A stretch of DNA of 19,141 bases from Nitrospinota bacterium (GTDB taxonomy: Bacteria; Nitrospinota; Nitrospinia; JACRGO01): positions 1-19,141 of the forward strand of contig JACRGO010000018.1 in NCBI GenBank assembly GCA_016212295.1. The letters run 5' to 3'. The stretch's first letter is position 1. Each line of letters opens with the position of its first letter. Below are positions 6,854 through 13,463 of this stretch, piece after piece. The notes below the pieces were generated by a model. It was not told the origin of the DNA. It ran no database searches and saw nothing but the letters and a program-made list of their open reading frames with translations. Both the position numbers and the translations under genes were made by a program.

Positions 6854-6957
6854 CGAACGTCGAACATCGAACCTTGAACCCTGAACCCTGAACCCTGGAC
6901 CTTGAACCTTGAACCTTGAACTTCGAACATCGAACATCGAACGTCGAACGTCGAACG
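6833..6957. repeat. Word tract (CGAACAT / CTTGAAC words), left of frameshifted four-helix-bundle gene
   Basis: About 125 bp of 7-8 nt words: CGAACAT and CGAACGT at both ends, CCTTGAAC and CCCTGAAC in the centre. The segment 6857-6873 is an exact 17 bp inverted match to 7397-7413 beyond the four-helix-bundle ORF. The start codon and first residues of the nonaheme cytochrome lie in this tract. Confidence 0.85.
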
Positions 6958-6983
6958 AAAAGGAGCTACGATTAAAGATTGAA

Positions 6984-7363
6984 TTATTTGGCATTATTGG
7001 GAACTTTCTTCTTTTCAGCGGTTTTGATGCTCGCAACAAAAATCCTTATCAGTTCATCCGTCTCCACTAACACTGAATCAACCATAGAGGCTGGTTTTAA
7101 GAGAGGAACATTTTTAACCAAGCAAAGCCACTATGGGCTTCCCTTAGCTCTTTCAAGCAAATCCGGAGTTTGTGAATAAAATCTTTTAGAGACTCAGCCG
7201 ACTGCGCCTCGCCGTGGTTAGCCAGTGGCGATGTGCCAGAGCGCAATAATTGTCCGGCGACATTATTTCCAGCCCTGGTTTTTGGCAACCGGTCCGTTAA
7301 TTTAACGATAGATGCCGCGAAATTCAGGAGCCTCTTCTCCAGGTCATACTTACTGGCTTCCAT
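6984..7363 (-). pseudogene. Four-helix bundle protein gene with a frameshift
   Basis: The first part (88 codons from the ATG at 7363 to a TAA near 7097) carries subfamily features: GNNVAGQLLRSGTSP, HGEAQSAESLKDFIHKL and KELREAH. Just before that stop the family continues in another frame: translating the minus strand from about 7110 gives VPLLKPASMVDSV, then VETDELIRIFVASIKTAEKK, ending at a TAA at 6984-6986. That is the expected C-terminal helix. One frame change near 7097-7112 therefore splits a ~125 aa gene. It may be a real lesion, programmed, or a sequence error. It interrupts the spacing between subunit IV and the nonaheme cytochrome and is bracketed by inverted word tracts. Confidence 0.8.
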
Positions 7364-7365
7364 TC

Positions 7366-7437
7366 GATGTTCAAAGGTTCAAGGTTAAAAAGTTCAGGGT
7401 TCGATGTTCGACGTCGGACGTTCGATGTTCGTTCTTT
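7366..7437. repeat. Word tract (GTTCGATG / GGTTCAA words), right of frameshifted four-helix-bundle gene
   Basis: The words are the reverse complement of those at 6833-6957, including the exact 17 bp match 7397-7413. The tract fills the gap between the four-helix-bundle start codon (7363) and the subunit IV stop codon (7440). Confidence 0.85.
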
Positions 7438-7439
7438 CA

Positions 7440-7868
7440 TTACGAGAAGTGTCCCCAAACCGCAAGCCCCACCGCGCTGAGGGCGAACAAGACGCCCATC
7501 AACAGGACCAGCTTGCGGCTGCCAGGCAGTCTGTCCGGCCCACGGTCCAGCCAAGGCACTGCAAGTAGTATAAGGACCGGCAATGCCTGGCCGGCGATCC
7601 CGATGATCTTCGGCGCCCATTCCCCAAGAAAGCCGAACTTCTCCGCAACCTTCAAAAACTGGTACCCGGCCAGGAAATACCATTCCGGCTTTATGTGGGC
7701 CGGGGTGCTGAAGGGGTCGGCCTTGTCCCCAAGCTCCGGGGGGAAGAGGGTGGACAAGGTCACCAGCACGCCGACAAGGAAGACGGACAAAATCATTTCC
7801 TTTAAAATATGCTGGTAGAAAGGGGTAGTCCAGCCCAGTTTCGTCTTTTCTTGTTCAGTCATTTTCAT
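7440..7868 (-). CDS. Cytochrome b C-terminal subunit (subunit IV / PetD-like)
   Basis: About 142 aa from the ATG at 7868. Three hydrophobic helices are visible (MILSVFLVGVLVTLSTLF, IIGIAGQALPVLILLAVPWL, LVLLMGVLFALSAVGLAVWG). The key motif PEWYF occurs in HIKPEWYFLAGYQFLKV, the conserved Qo-site loop (PEWY) of cytochrome b and subunit IV. Length and content match the split b6f-type arrangement. An open frame extends to an ATG at 7904, but the extra residues are translated word tract, so a start at 7868 (or 7862) is more likely. It follows the b6 gene with a 123 bp gap filled by a hairpin tract and should act with it and the Rieske protein in quinol oxidation in the inner membrane. Confidence 0.9.
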   Translation of the reverse strand: MKMTEQEKTKLGWTTPFYQHILKEMILSVFLVGVLVTLSTLFPPELGDKADPFSTPAHIKPEWYFLAGYQFLKVAEKFGFLGEWAPKIIGIAGQALPVLILLAVPWLDRGPDRLPGSRKLVLLMGVLFALSAVGLAVWGHFS

Positions 7869-7887
7869 ATTTACATCTCGGAATGAA

Positions 7888-7995
7888 TAATAGTCATTAG
7901 TCAATGGTCAATGGTCATTGAGTCATTAAAAGAAACATGAAACCGAACCAATGACTGATTGACTATTGACCAATGACTCAATGACCATTGACTAA
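7888..7995. repeat. Word tract forming a long imperfect hairpin (CAATGGTCATTGAGT words)
   Basis: The left arm 7907-7927 and right arm 7972-7992 are perfect 21 bp inverted repeats separated by 44 bp, with further related words on both sides. The tract fills the gap between cytochrome b6 and subunit IV. The right arm reaches the last base of the b6 stop codon. Confidence 0.9.
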
Positions 7996-8684
7996 GTTTG
8001 TTTCCTTTCCCGCTTCTTTATCTCGGAAACCGGTTCGGAGATCCCGACCTCCCTGACTATCAGGAGATGGAGGGCCAGCAAACCGCAAAGCGCGGCCGGA
8101 ATTATGACCACGTGCAGGGCAAAAAATCTGGACAAGGTGTACTGTGTGATTTCCTCCCCTCCCCTGATATAGGCTTTCAGATAGGGACCTATATAAGGAA
8201 CAGCCGCGGGTATCTCGGTCCCGACCACCGTGGCCCAGTAGGAAAGCTGGGTCCAGGGGAGCAGGTATCCGGTGAAGGAGAAAACAAGGGCGGAGGAAAG
8301 CAGGCCCACTCCAACCACCCAGTTCAACTCCCTGGGATTTTTATAGGAACCCTGGTAAAAAACCCTGCTCATGTGCAACAGCAGGGTTATGATCATCAAA
8401 TTAGCGCCCCAGGCGTGGAACCCGCGCACCAGCCACCCGAAAGGGATGTTGTTGGTGATGTTCATTACGCTGGCATAAGCCTCTTCGATGGTGGGCCGGT
8501 AATAAATAAGAAGGAGAATGCCGGAAATAACCTGGACCTGAAAAAAGAACAGGGTGGCCCCTCCAAAATAATAGGTCCAGTTGAGGGGAGGGACCTTTTT
8601 TAGCAGGTCCTTTTCCACCAGTTCCCAGACCCCATACCGCTCGTCAAGAAAATTCCAGATTTTTTGGAACACGGATTTTATCAT
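7992..8684 (-). CDS. Cytochrome b6-type subunit of a Rieske/cytochrome b complex
   Basis: 230 aa, the size of a split cytochrome b6 N-terminal subunit, with four membrane helices. Heme b ligands are recognisable as H90 (RGFHAWGAN), H104 (LLLHMSR), H191 (FFALHVV) and H206 (LLALHLL). The interval between the last two (15 positions) is the b6 pattern; bc1-type cytochrome b has 14. GYLLPWTQLSYWA matches the conserved cd-region, where GxLLPWxQMSfWg is usual. The start at 8684 gives MIKSVFQKIWNFLDERYG, a good family N-terminus. It lies between the Rieske gene upstream and subunit IV downstream, so the three core subunits are encoded together. Membrane quinol oxidation is the expected role; the acceptor is not fixed by sequence. 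Confidence 0.93.
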   Translation of the reverse strand: MIKSVFQKIWNFLDERYGVWELVEKDLLKKVPPLNWTYYFGGATLFFFQVQVISGILLLIYYRPTIEEAYASVMNITNNIPFGWLVRGFHAWGANLMIITLLLHMSRVFYQGSYKNPRELNWVVGVGLLSSALVFSFTGYLLPWTQLSYWATVVGTEIPAAVPYIGPYLKAYIRGGEEITQYTLSRFFALHVVIIPAALCGLLALHLLIVREVGISEPVSEIKKRERKQT

Positions 8685-8695
8685 AAATATAAAAC

Positions 8696-8811
8696 GTCAT
8701 GTGTCATGAGTGGTGAGTCATGGGTCATGAGTTGTGAGTTGTGAGATGGGCGTCATGCGCCGCGGGTCTTTACCGGACACATGACTCATGGCTCATGACA
8801 CATGCCTCATT
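8696..8811. repeat. Word tract (TCATGAG / GTGAGTCATG words) with inverted arms
   Basis: The exact 13 bp inverted pair CATGTGTCATGAG (8698-8710) and 8792-8804 flanks a GC-rich centre. Related words (GAGTCATGGGTCATGAGTTGTGAG) extend the left arm. It fills the gap between the Rieske and b6 genes. Confidence 0.85.
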
Positions 8812-8818
8812 TTCCCCT

Positions 8819-9265
8819 TCAAACCAACTGTATTTTATCTCCATCCACCCGGACCTCGAAGGACGGCAGCGGCTTTGGGGCCGGGCCTCCCTTGACTTGG
8901 CCGAACCTGTCGAAAACGGCCCCGTGGCATGGACACTGCAACTCCTTGGCTTCCTCATTCCACTTGACCACGCACCCCAGGTGTGTGCATGTGGCTGACA
9001 GGGCAACCACTTCCTTCCCCTGGCTATGGATAATCACTATAGGGGCGTCCTTATACCGGACCATCTTGGCGCTGCCTTCCGGGACCTCGGCCAGGGGGAT
9101 GGAGAATTTCTCGTCCTCCATGGCCCCGGGTTCCATCTTAACTGGCGATATATAGCGGATAATAGGATACAGGACCCCGCCGCCGAAGGTGGCCAATAAG
9201 AGGGCGATGAAAAGGTCCAGGAAGGACCTTCTGCCTATATCATCTTTTTGCGTGGATATTTCCAT
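8819..9265 (-). CDS. Rieske [2Fe-2S] protein of the cytochrome b complex
   Basis: 148 aa from the ATG at 9265. An upstream TTG at 9286 is possible but lies in a repeat palindrome. A twin-arginine-like RRSFLDLF precedes a membrane helix (FIALLLATFGGGVLYPII), which fits Tat-dependent insertion of folded Rieske proteins. The cluster-binding boxes are complete: CTHLGC (C, H, C) and, 12 residues on, CPCHG (C, C, H), followed by GGPAPKPLPSFEV, the conserved Pro loop. The two boxes share the cysteine pair that forms the stabilising disulfide. The gene is 134 bp before cytochrome b6 and follows the pentaheme cytochrome. It should shuttle electrons from quinol to a c-type cytochrome in the periplasm. 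Confidence 0.95.
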   Translation of the reverse strand: MEISTQKDDIGRRSFLDLFIALLLATFGGGVLYPIIRYISPVKMEPGAMEDEKFSIPLAEVPEGSAKMVRYKDAPIVIIHSQGKEVVALSATCTHLGCVVKWNEEAKELQCPCHGAVFDRFGQVKGGPAPKPLPSFEVRVDGDKIQLV

Positions 9266-9270
9266 TTTTA

Positions 9271-9304
9271 CCTTTTCAATTTTCAATTGACAATTGTCAA
9301 TTTT
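9271..9304. repeat. Word tract with an 18 bp perfect palindrome
   Basis: AATTGACAATTGTCAATT (9285-9302) is a perfect palindrome beside repeated TTTTCAA words. It occupies the junction between the pentaheme cytochrome stop and the Rieske start and is the smallest example of the tract architecture, with no spacer. Confidence 0.8.
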
Positions 9305-9310
9305 AAATTA

Positions 9311-10462
9311 TTACCGCACCGCCATGCTGTCCCTGGCCATTTCAAGCTGCATGGTTGTCCTGTCCAGAATAAACGGGCTGTACACATAGTCAACCCAGGC
9401 CGTTACATTTTTCAATTTCGCGCCTGTCGCGTAGAACGTGAAAACCTCCCGCCTGGTCTCGCCGGGCTTGAGGCGATTGTCCTTTAGTATCTGCATGGGG
9501 CCGCCAAGCATCACTTCGCTTTCATCCTTCAGTTCCCTTCCATCCATATCGGCCAGAATTTTTTCATAGGCGATCTTCTCGCGGAACACACGGCCCTCGG
9601 CGCCGGACAGCTCCACGTTCAGAATCAGTCGCCGGGTAGGAGTTCCGGTGGGGACCCTGTGTCCTGATCCCATATTGGAGATGTCCACCATGACCTCGGT
9701 GCGGGCCTCGCCCACGTTAATGTTTATAACCTTCACATCTATGGCCTTCTTCAATTGCATAAGGGAGTGGCCGCCAAGGAGATTATGCTCATTGATGGTC
9801 CTCTTGGGGCCGGCGTCGGAGCCGGCTACTATCTGCCCCATGATCGCGGGCATGTGGCAGTCCTGGCACTGTTTGCCCTTGGCCGGGTATGGCCCTTCCT
9901 TCCATTCGCCGTAAGTCCCTATGATGGAGACCCCGTTTTGCGATTTATATTCGTGGCAGCCGGCGCAGAACTCGGCGGTCTTGTGCAACTCGGAAAAGGC
10001 GATCTCGTGTTTTCCCTTCAGGTCCTTCCCGTCCTTAAACGGCCCCCGTTTGACCAGCCCTATCTCCTTTATATAAGGATCGGACGCCTTGAGGTCAACC
10101 GCCTTTACAGTATGGCAAAAGTCGCATGAGACCCCTTCCTTGGTTATTGGAAGCTTCTCATCGAAATCCCCCGTGAACCTTACTGTCGGGGCGTGGCAGG
10201 GGAGACATATATTTTTCGCTGCCCCGGAGGTCTTGCGATAAGCCAGGTTGTACGCGGTGTTGAAAATAGGGTCGTCCATGGCGTGGGCATGAATGGAGTC
10301 CTTCCATCTATTATAAATATGCTCATGGCATTTCCCGCAAACAACGCTGGAGGTGTATTTATCGGTTTCCACCTTTGGAGTTTCCTCGGCCAGGGCCATG
10401 AGAGGGGAAAAAATCATGTTTAAAAAAACGTATAAAAAGATGGAGCGGCGAAAAATATTCAT
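9311..10462 (-). CDS. Periplasmic pentaheme cytochrome c (cytochrome c554-like N-terminal part)
   Basis: 383 aa. After a signal peptide (1-25, ending ALA) there are five CxxCH sites: CGKCH (42-46), CLPCH (86-90), CDFCH (113-117), CAGCH (166-170) and CQDCH (199-203). The opening pattern VCGKCHEHIYNRWKDSIHA resembles cytochrome c554-type multiheme proteins. Residues ~210-383 carry no heme and look like a beta-rich domain. It contains GHRVPTGTPTRR, a GHxxPTG motif seen in multiheme cytochromes of metal- and sulfur-respiring bacteria. It is the first gene of the Rieske/b6/IV block and its stop is 45 bp from the Rieske start. It is a likely electron partner of the complex; a catalytic role of its own cannot be excluded. 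No clear Shine-Dalgarno precedes the ATG at 10462. Confidence 0.87.
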   Translation of the reverse strand: MNIFRRSIFLYVFLNMIFSPLMALAEETPKVETDKYTSSVVCGKCHEHIYNRWKDSIHAHAMDDPIFNTAYNLAYRKTSGAAKNICLPCHAPTVRFTGDFDEKLPITKEGVSCDFCHTVKAVDLKASDPYIKEIGLVKRGPFKDGKDLKGKHEIAFSELHKTAEFCAGCHEYKSQNGVSIIGTYGEWKEGPYPAKGKQCQDCHMPAIMGQIVAGSDAGPKRTINEHNLLGGHSLMQLKKAIDVKVININVGEARTEVMVDISNMGSGHRVPTGTPTRRLILNVELSGAEGRVFREKIAYEKILADMDGRELKDESEVMLGGPMQILKDNRLKPGETRREVFTFYATGAKLKNVTAWVDYVYSPFILDRTTMQLEMARDSMAVR

Positions 10463-10487
10463 ATATATAAGGATAAAAGAAAGTAAA

Positions 10488-10537
10488 AAGTGACTGAGGT
10501 GAACTAAAGTTAGAAGTGAGCTGAAGTGACTAAAGTT
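10488..10537. repeat. Word tract (GTGACTAAAG / GTGAACTAAAG words)
   Basis: Related words (AGTGACTGAGGTGAACTAAAG, AGTGAGCTGAAGTGACTAAAG) repeat directly in the 5' leader of the pentaheme cytochrome. No inverted partner is seen. Confidence 0.65.
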
Positions 10538-10563
10538 TTAGCCGCTTAATAGGAAACCGCACT

Positions 10564-10592
10564 ATCTTTACAAAATCCGCGGCTATAGTCAA
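10564..10592 (-). promoter_or_regulatory. Candidate promoter of the cytochrome/Rieske block
   Basis: On the minus strand TTGACT (10592-10587), 17 nt, then AAAGAT (10569-10564). The -35 is good but the -10 is poor, so this is tentative. It would give a leader of about 100 nt that includes the word tract. Confidence 0.35.
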
Positions 10593-10762
10593 GGGGGGAA
10601 AAGCTTAACGCTTCGGAGATTCCACGACGATTCCTGAGCAGGTTGGCCGTGGAATAAAGCCCATGTTTTTATCCGCATGCCGGCATAGCGCGGCGCATGG
10701 CCGCAACCAAAATAAATTTCGATGCACTCAAACGTTCGATGATATTATTACGTGGAGTGGCG

Positions 10763-11221
10763 CTATTTCTTGACGGGCCTTTTGCCTTTCACCAGCGCCC
10801 TTCGATAATCAATCACGTCCTTGTAGTCAACGGACCTGGCCCCTATCTCCATCACCGCTTTCCCTTTCTGGTCGAATTGCTCCGTCCTTACCGCCTCAGC
10901 GTAGATTTCCTTCATTTTTCCCAAAGGGGACCTGAAGAAAATCTGCAGGATATCGCCGTGGATAATATTGGCGGAAGACTGAAACCGCAAGCCTGTCGGG
11001 GAAATGTCTATAATCTCGATTTTGTGCTCCTGATTGAAAAACTCCCTTTCCCTCTCTATTATGCAAACGCCTGCTATGCGCGTTTTGAAACGGTCTCCAC
11101 CGGCGCGATGATCGTATTTCTCTCCGGTATGGCGAAGGAGTTCTTCTATGAAATTCCTCGCCTCCTGTAGCTCCTCGAAGGTCAGGTCGTTCAGGATTCT
11201 GATCAACTTTTCGTTGACCAT
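10763..11221 (-). CDS. PilZ-domain protein (probable c-di-GMP receptor)
   Basis: 152 aa. Residues ~1-35 are helical (LTFEELQEARNFIEELLRH). The PilZ signature follows: RFKTR at 44-48 (RxxxR) and DISPTG at 72-77 ([DN]xSxxG) within IIDISPTGLRFQ, then beta strands (GDILQIFF, AVMEIGARSVDY). Both c-di-GMP-binding motifs are intact, so binding is plausible. No second output domain is present, so it would act by protein-protein contact. The ATG at 11221 is separated from the HtrA stop codon by one base, which implies co-transcription and probably translational coupling. The link suggests a cell-envelope or surface response, but the target is not evident. Confidence 0.85.
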   Translation of the reverse strand: MVNEKLIRILNDLTFEELQEARNFIEELLRHTGEKYDHRAGGDRFKTRIAGVCIIEREREFFNQEHKIEIIDISPTGLRFQSSANIIHGDILQIFFRSPLGKMKEIYAEAVRTEQFDQKGKAVMEIGARSVDYKDVIDYRRALVKGKRPVKK

Positions 11222-11222
11222 G

Positions 11223-12659
11223 TCAGCCCTTTACGGTGACAGCTATGAAGACAGTCCCGCTCCCTCTCTTTATCAGGAAGAGGATGTTGTCGCCGGCCTT
11301 TGCGTTTTTTAATGTGTCCTCGTATTCTGCCAGGTTCTTGATTTTTTTCCTGTTGATCTCTAAAATCACGTCTCCTCTGCGGATGCCCGCCTCGCCGGCG
11401 GAACTCCCGAACTCCACATCGGAAACCAGAATGCCTTCGGATGAATCCAGTTTAAGGCTGTCGGCCAGATCAGGGGTGATTTCCTGGACGTTCAATCCAA
11501 GTTTTTTGGATACCACATCAGGCGTTTCCGCTGAATCCTTTAGTTTATCTATGACCACCCGGAAGGTTTTGCGTTTCCCGTCCCTGATTGTCGTCAACTC
11601 CGCGTCCTTTCCAGGTTTAGTGGCTGCCACCAGTTTCGGCAATTCCTCCATGCTGGAAACCTTCTTGCCGTCGAATTCCACTATGACGTCGCCGCGGCGG
11701 ACCCCGGCCTTTTCCGCCGGGCTGTCCTTCACCACATCGCCGACGAGCGCCCCTTCCGTATTGGCCAAGCCAAAGGAAGCCGCCATTTCAGGGGTTATTT
11801 TCTGGATCAACACCCCCAGCCAGCCCCTGGTCACCGAGCCCTTGGTCTTCAAGTCCTCCAGAATCTGCTTAGCCATGTTGATCGGCAAGGCGAAACCTAT
11901 GCCTATATTGCCCCCCGTATTCCCGGCTAAAATGGCGGTATTTATGCCGATGACCTCGCCTTTGGTGTTGATCAGCGGGCCTCCGCTGTTGCCTGGATTA
12001 ATGGAGGCGTCCGTCTGGATATAGTCGTCGTATGGGCCGGACCCGATGGTCCTGCCCTTGGCGCTGACAACTCCGACCGTGACCGTATGGCTCAGGCCGA
12101 ATGGATTGCCGATTGCCAGGACCCACTCGCCAACCTCCACCCTGTCCGAGTCCCCCAGTTTTAAAGCGGGAAGGTCGCCTTCCCCTTTTATCTTTATCAA
12201 GGCGATATCGGTTTTGGGGTCAACGCCGACAATGTCAGCGCTGTATTCCTTTTGGTTCATCAAGGTGACCTTTATTTCATCCGCGTTGGACACCACGTGG
12301 CTGTTGGTGAAGATGTGGCCTTCCTTGTCGATGATGAAGCCGGAGCCAAGGCTCTGCCTCGGGGCATTTAAATTAGGATCGAAAAAACGGTCGAAAAAAT
12401 CCTGGAACGGACTGTTGTTGAAGGGGTCCTCCCGGAAGCGTTTTTTCATGTGAGGCGCTTCCTTCGCCTTAGTGGATGTGCTGATGTTCACGACCGCCGG
12501 GTTTTCCTTTTTCGCTATTTCCGCGAAAATATTTTTTTCGACAATTTCGCCTATATTATTGGCCGCTTCCGTTGGACGGAAGGCCATTAAGGAAAAGACG
12601 AAGAGGCCGGCGGCCAAAATGTTGTGCGAGATTATTTTTCTTGATTTGAAGGGTTTCAT
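11223..12659 (-). CDS. degP: Do-family periplasmic serine protease (HtrA/DegP-like)
   Basis: 478 aa, normal for the family. A signal-type hydrophobic stretch (~13-28) ends at EAA. The catalytic triad is intact: H121 in TNSHVV, D151 in KTDIALIKI and S225 in NPGNSGGPL. Two PDZ domains follow, at ~285-365 (GWLGVLIQ, GALVGDVVKDSPAEKAGVRRGDVI) and ~385-475 (GILVSDVEFGSSAGEAGIRRGDVI). The linker near 78-95 (DPFNNSPFQDFFDRFF) is the LA-loop region of DegP-type enzymes. It degrades or refolds damaged envelope proteins. A Shine-Dalgarno AAAGGA lies 7 bases before the ATG. It is transcribed divergently from the small membrane protein at 12866 and is followed by the PilZ gene. Confidence 0.95.
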   Translation of the reverse strand: MKPFKSRKIISHNILAAGLFVFSLMAFRPTEAANNIGEIVEKNIFAEIAKKENPAVVNISTSTKAKEAPHMKKRFREDPFNNSPFQDFFDRFFDPNLNAPRQSLGSGFIIDKEGHIFTNSHVVSNADEIKVTLMNQKEYSADIVGVDPKTDIALIKIKGEGDLPALKLGDSDRVEVGEWVLAIGNPFGLSHTVTVGVVSAKGRTIGSGPYDDYIQTDASINPGNSGGPLINTKGEVIGINTAILAGNTGGNIGIGFALPINMAKQILEDLKTKGSVTRGWLGVLIQKITPEMAASFGLANTEGALVGDVVKDSPAEKAGVRRGDVIVEFDGKKVSSMEELPKLVAATKPGKDAELTTIRDGKRKTFRVVIDKLKDSAETPDVVSKKLGLNVQEITPDLADSLKLDSSEGILVSDVEFGSSAGEAGIRRGDVILEINRKKIKNLAEYEDTLKNAKAGDNILFLIKRGSGTVFIAVTVKG

Positions 12660-12730
12660 AAGGGGTCCTTTAAAAAAAAGTAAGTGAGGGGAAAAATCAT
12701 TTTTTGAGGGAATTAAAGCTCTATAAATTT

Positions 12731-12759
12731 ATGATATCATAGGAAATTCAGGCGCGCAA
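12731..12759 (-). promoter_or_regulatory. Candidate promoter of the htrA-pilZ unit
   Basis: On the minus strand TTGCGC (12759-12754), 17 nt spacer, TATCAT (12736-12731): four of six and five of six matches to sigma-70. It lies ~72 bp upstream of the HtrA start, in the 206 bp divergent gap. Confidence 0.45.
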
Positions 12760-12865
12760 TAACTCTTAAACCCATGGCGCGACAAGAAGCGGTTGAAAAA
12801 TTTGCGCGAACAACACAAATTTCAGAGCGTATATATAAGCTAAATTTTACATTTACGAAGGTAAA

Positions 12866-13276
12866 ATGCAAAATCCACGCTTTTCAAAATCCGCCTTTTT
12901 GATTGCCGGAGCGCTTAATTTCGCGGTCTCCCTCTGGCTCTGGTTTTATTATGATTTCATGCTTAAGGAGGTGATGCGGCTTCCGCTCAAGGACTCCGTC
13001 TATTTTGAATTGATACTGCGGGGGTTTTTGGTTTGCGTTGTGACTTTCGGGATTGGTTATTTTCGGGTGGGGATGAGACCAGAGCGGAACCTGGACCTTT
13101 GCCTGCTTTCCTGCATCGCCAAGGTGGGATGGCCTGCTTTATATCTTTATTATTGCATCACGCACGACTTCTTCCAGTACGGGGCGAATTCCCTGGTCTT
13201 GCTCTGGCCGGCCCTCTACGACTTGGCCTTCCTCCCCTTTTTTATCCGTTCTTTCCTGGCCATTAAAAGATGGTAG
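12866..13276 (+). CDS. Small four-helix membrane protein of unknown function
   Basis: 136 aa with four likely membrane helices (~8-27, ~46-64, ~78-96, ~107-128) and a high aromatic content (LWLWFYYDF, LYLYYCITHDFFQY). I do not recognise the family. Shine-Dalgarno GAAGG precedes the ATG. The final codons, TGG and TAG (13271-13276), are the reverse complement of the tRNA-Val 3' end, so the stop codon overlaps the convergent tRNA gene by six bases. It is divergent from HtrA. Confidence 0.8.
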   Translation: MQNPRFSKSAFLIAGALNFAVSLWLWFYYDFMLKEVMRLPLKDSVYFELILRGFLVCVVTFGIGYFRVGMRPERNLDLCLLSCIAKVGWPALYLYYCITHDFFQYGANSLVLLWPALYDLAFLPFFIRSFLAIKRW

Positions 13277-13346
13277 GCGGAACAGGGATCGAACCTGTGA
13301 CCCTCGGCTTGTAAGGCCGATGCTCTCCCGGCTGAGCTATCCGCCC
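13271..13346 (-). tRNA. tRNA-Val (anticodon UAC)
   Basis: On the minus strand the 76 nt gene reads GGGCGGA acceptor, a D arm with AGCTCAGCCGGGAGAGC, anticodon stem TCGGC/GCCGA around loop CTTACAA (anticodon TAC, reading GTA codons), T arm with GGTTCGATCC, acceptor TCCGCCT, discriminator A, and an encoded CCA. All stems pair, with a G-T at the end of the acceptor. The CCA and discriminator (13271-13274) lie in the end of the convergent membrane-protein gene. Confidence 0.97.
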
Positions 13347-13357
13347 GTTTTTATATT

Positions 13358-13387
13358 ATTGTATAGACTTTTAACTCATCGTGTAAT
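13358..13387 (-). promoter_or_regulatory. Candidate tRNA-Val promoter
   Basis: On the minus strand ATTACA (13387-13382), 18 nt, then TACAAT (13363-13358), ending 11 bases before the mature tRNA 5' end. The motif quality is moderate, but the position fits a tRNA with a short leader. Confidence 0.4.
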
Positions 13388-13424
13388 GATATATAATACC
13401 ATGATTAAATTTTAAATTAAACCA

Positions 13425-13458
13425 TTCCTTAAGGAAAGTTCTAAAAAAACAGTATAAT
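13425..13458 (+). promoter_or_regulatory. Palindrome and -10 element just before the methyltransferase
   Basis: TTCCTTAAGGAA (13425-13436) is a perfect 12 bp palindrome 16 bp before TATAAT (13453-13458). The TATAAT ends only five bases before the ATG at 13464, so a transcript from it would be essentially leaderless. The palindrome occupies the -35 position and could be an operator or activator site. Confidence 0.4.
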
Positions 13459-13463
13459 TTTTT

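Larger units (their letters stand above)
10463..10762. other. 300 bp intergenic stretch with dyads and a word tract
   Basis: No gene is visible. It holds a tract (10488-10537), a candidate promoter (10564-10592), a TTCCACG/CGTGGAA dyad (10620-10626 with 10648-10654) and a 10 bp palindrome ATGCCGGCAT (10677-10686). No strong intrinsic terminator for the PilZ gene was found. A structured RNA here is possible but matches no class I recognise. Confidence 0.5.

Noticed and set aside
6854-7039. Upstream extension of the nonaheme cytochrome to the ATG at 7039
   Set aside because: The added residues translate the word tract and overlap the out-of-frame tail of the four-helix-bundle gene, and the signal peptide would no longer be N-terminal.
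5060-7363. Diversity-generating retroelement, because four-helix-bundle proteins can be Avd
   Set aside because: No reverse transcriptase, template repeat or variable repeat is present.
6833-7437. CRISPR array in the short repeated words
   Set aside because: The words are degenerate and contiguous, with no unique spacers of regular length and no cas genes in the window.
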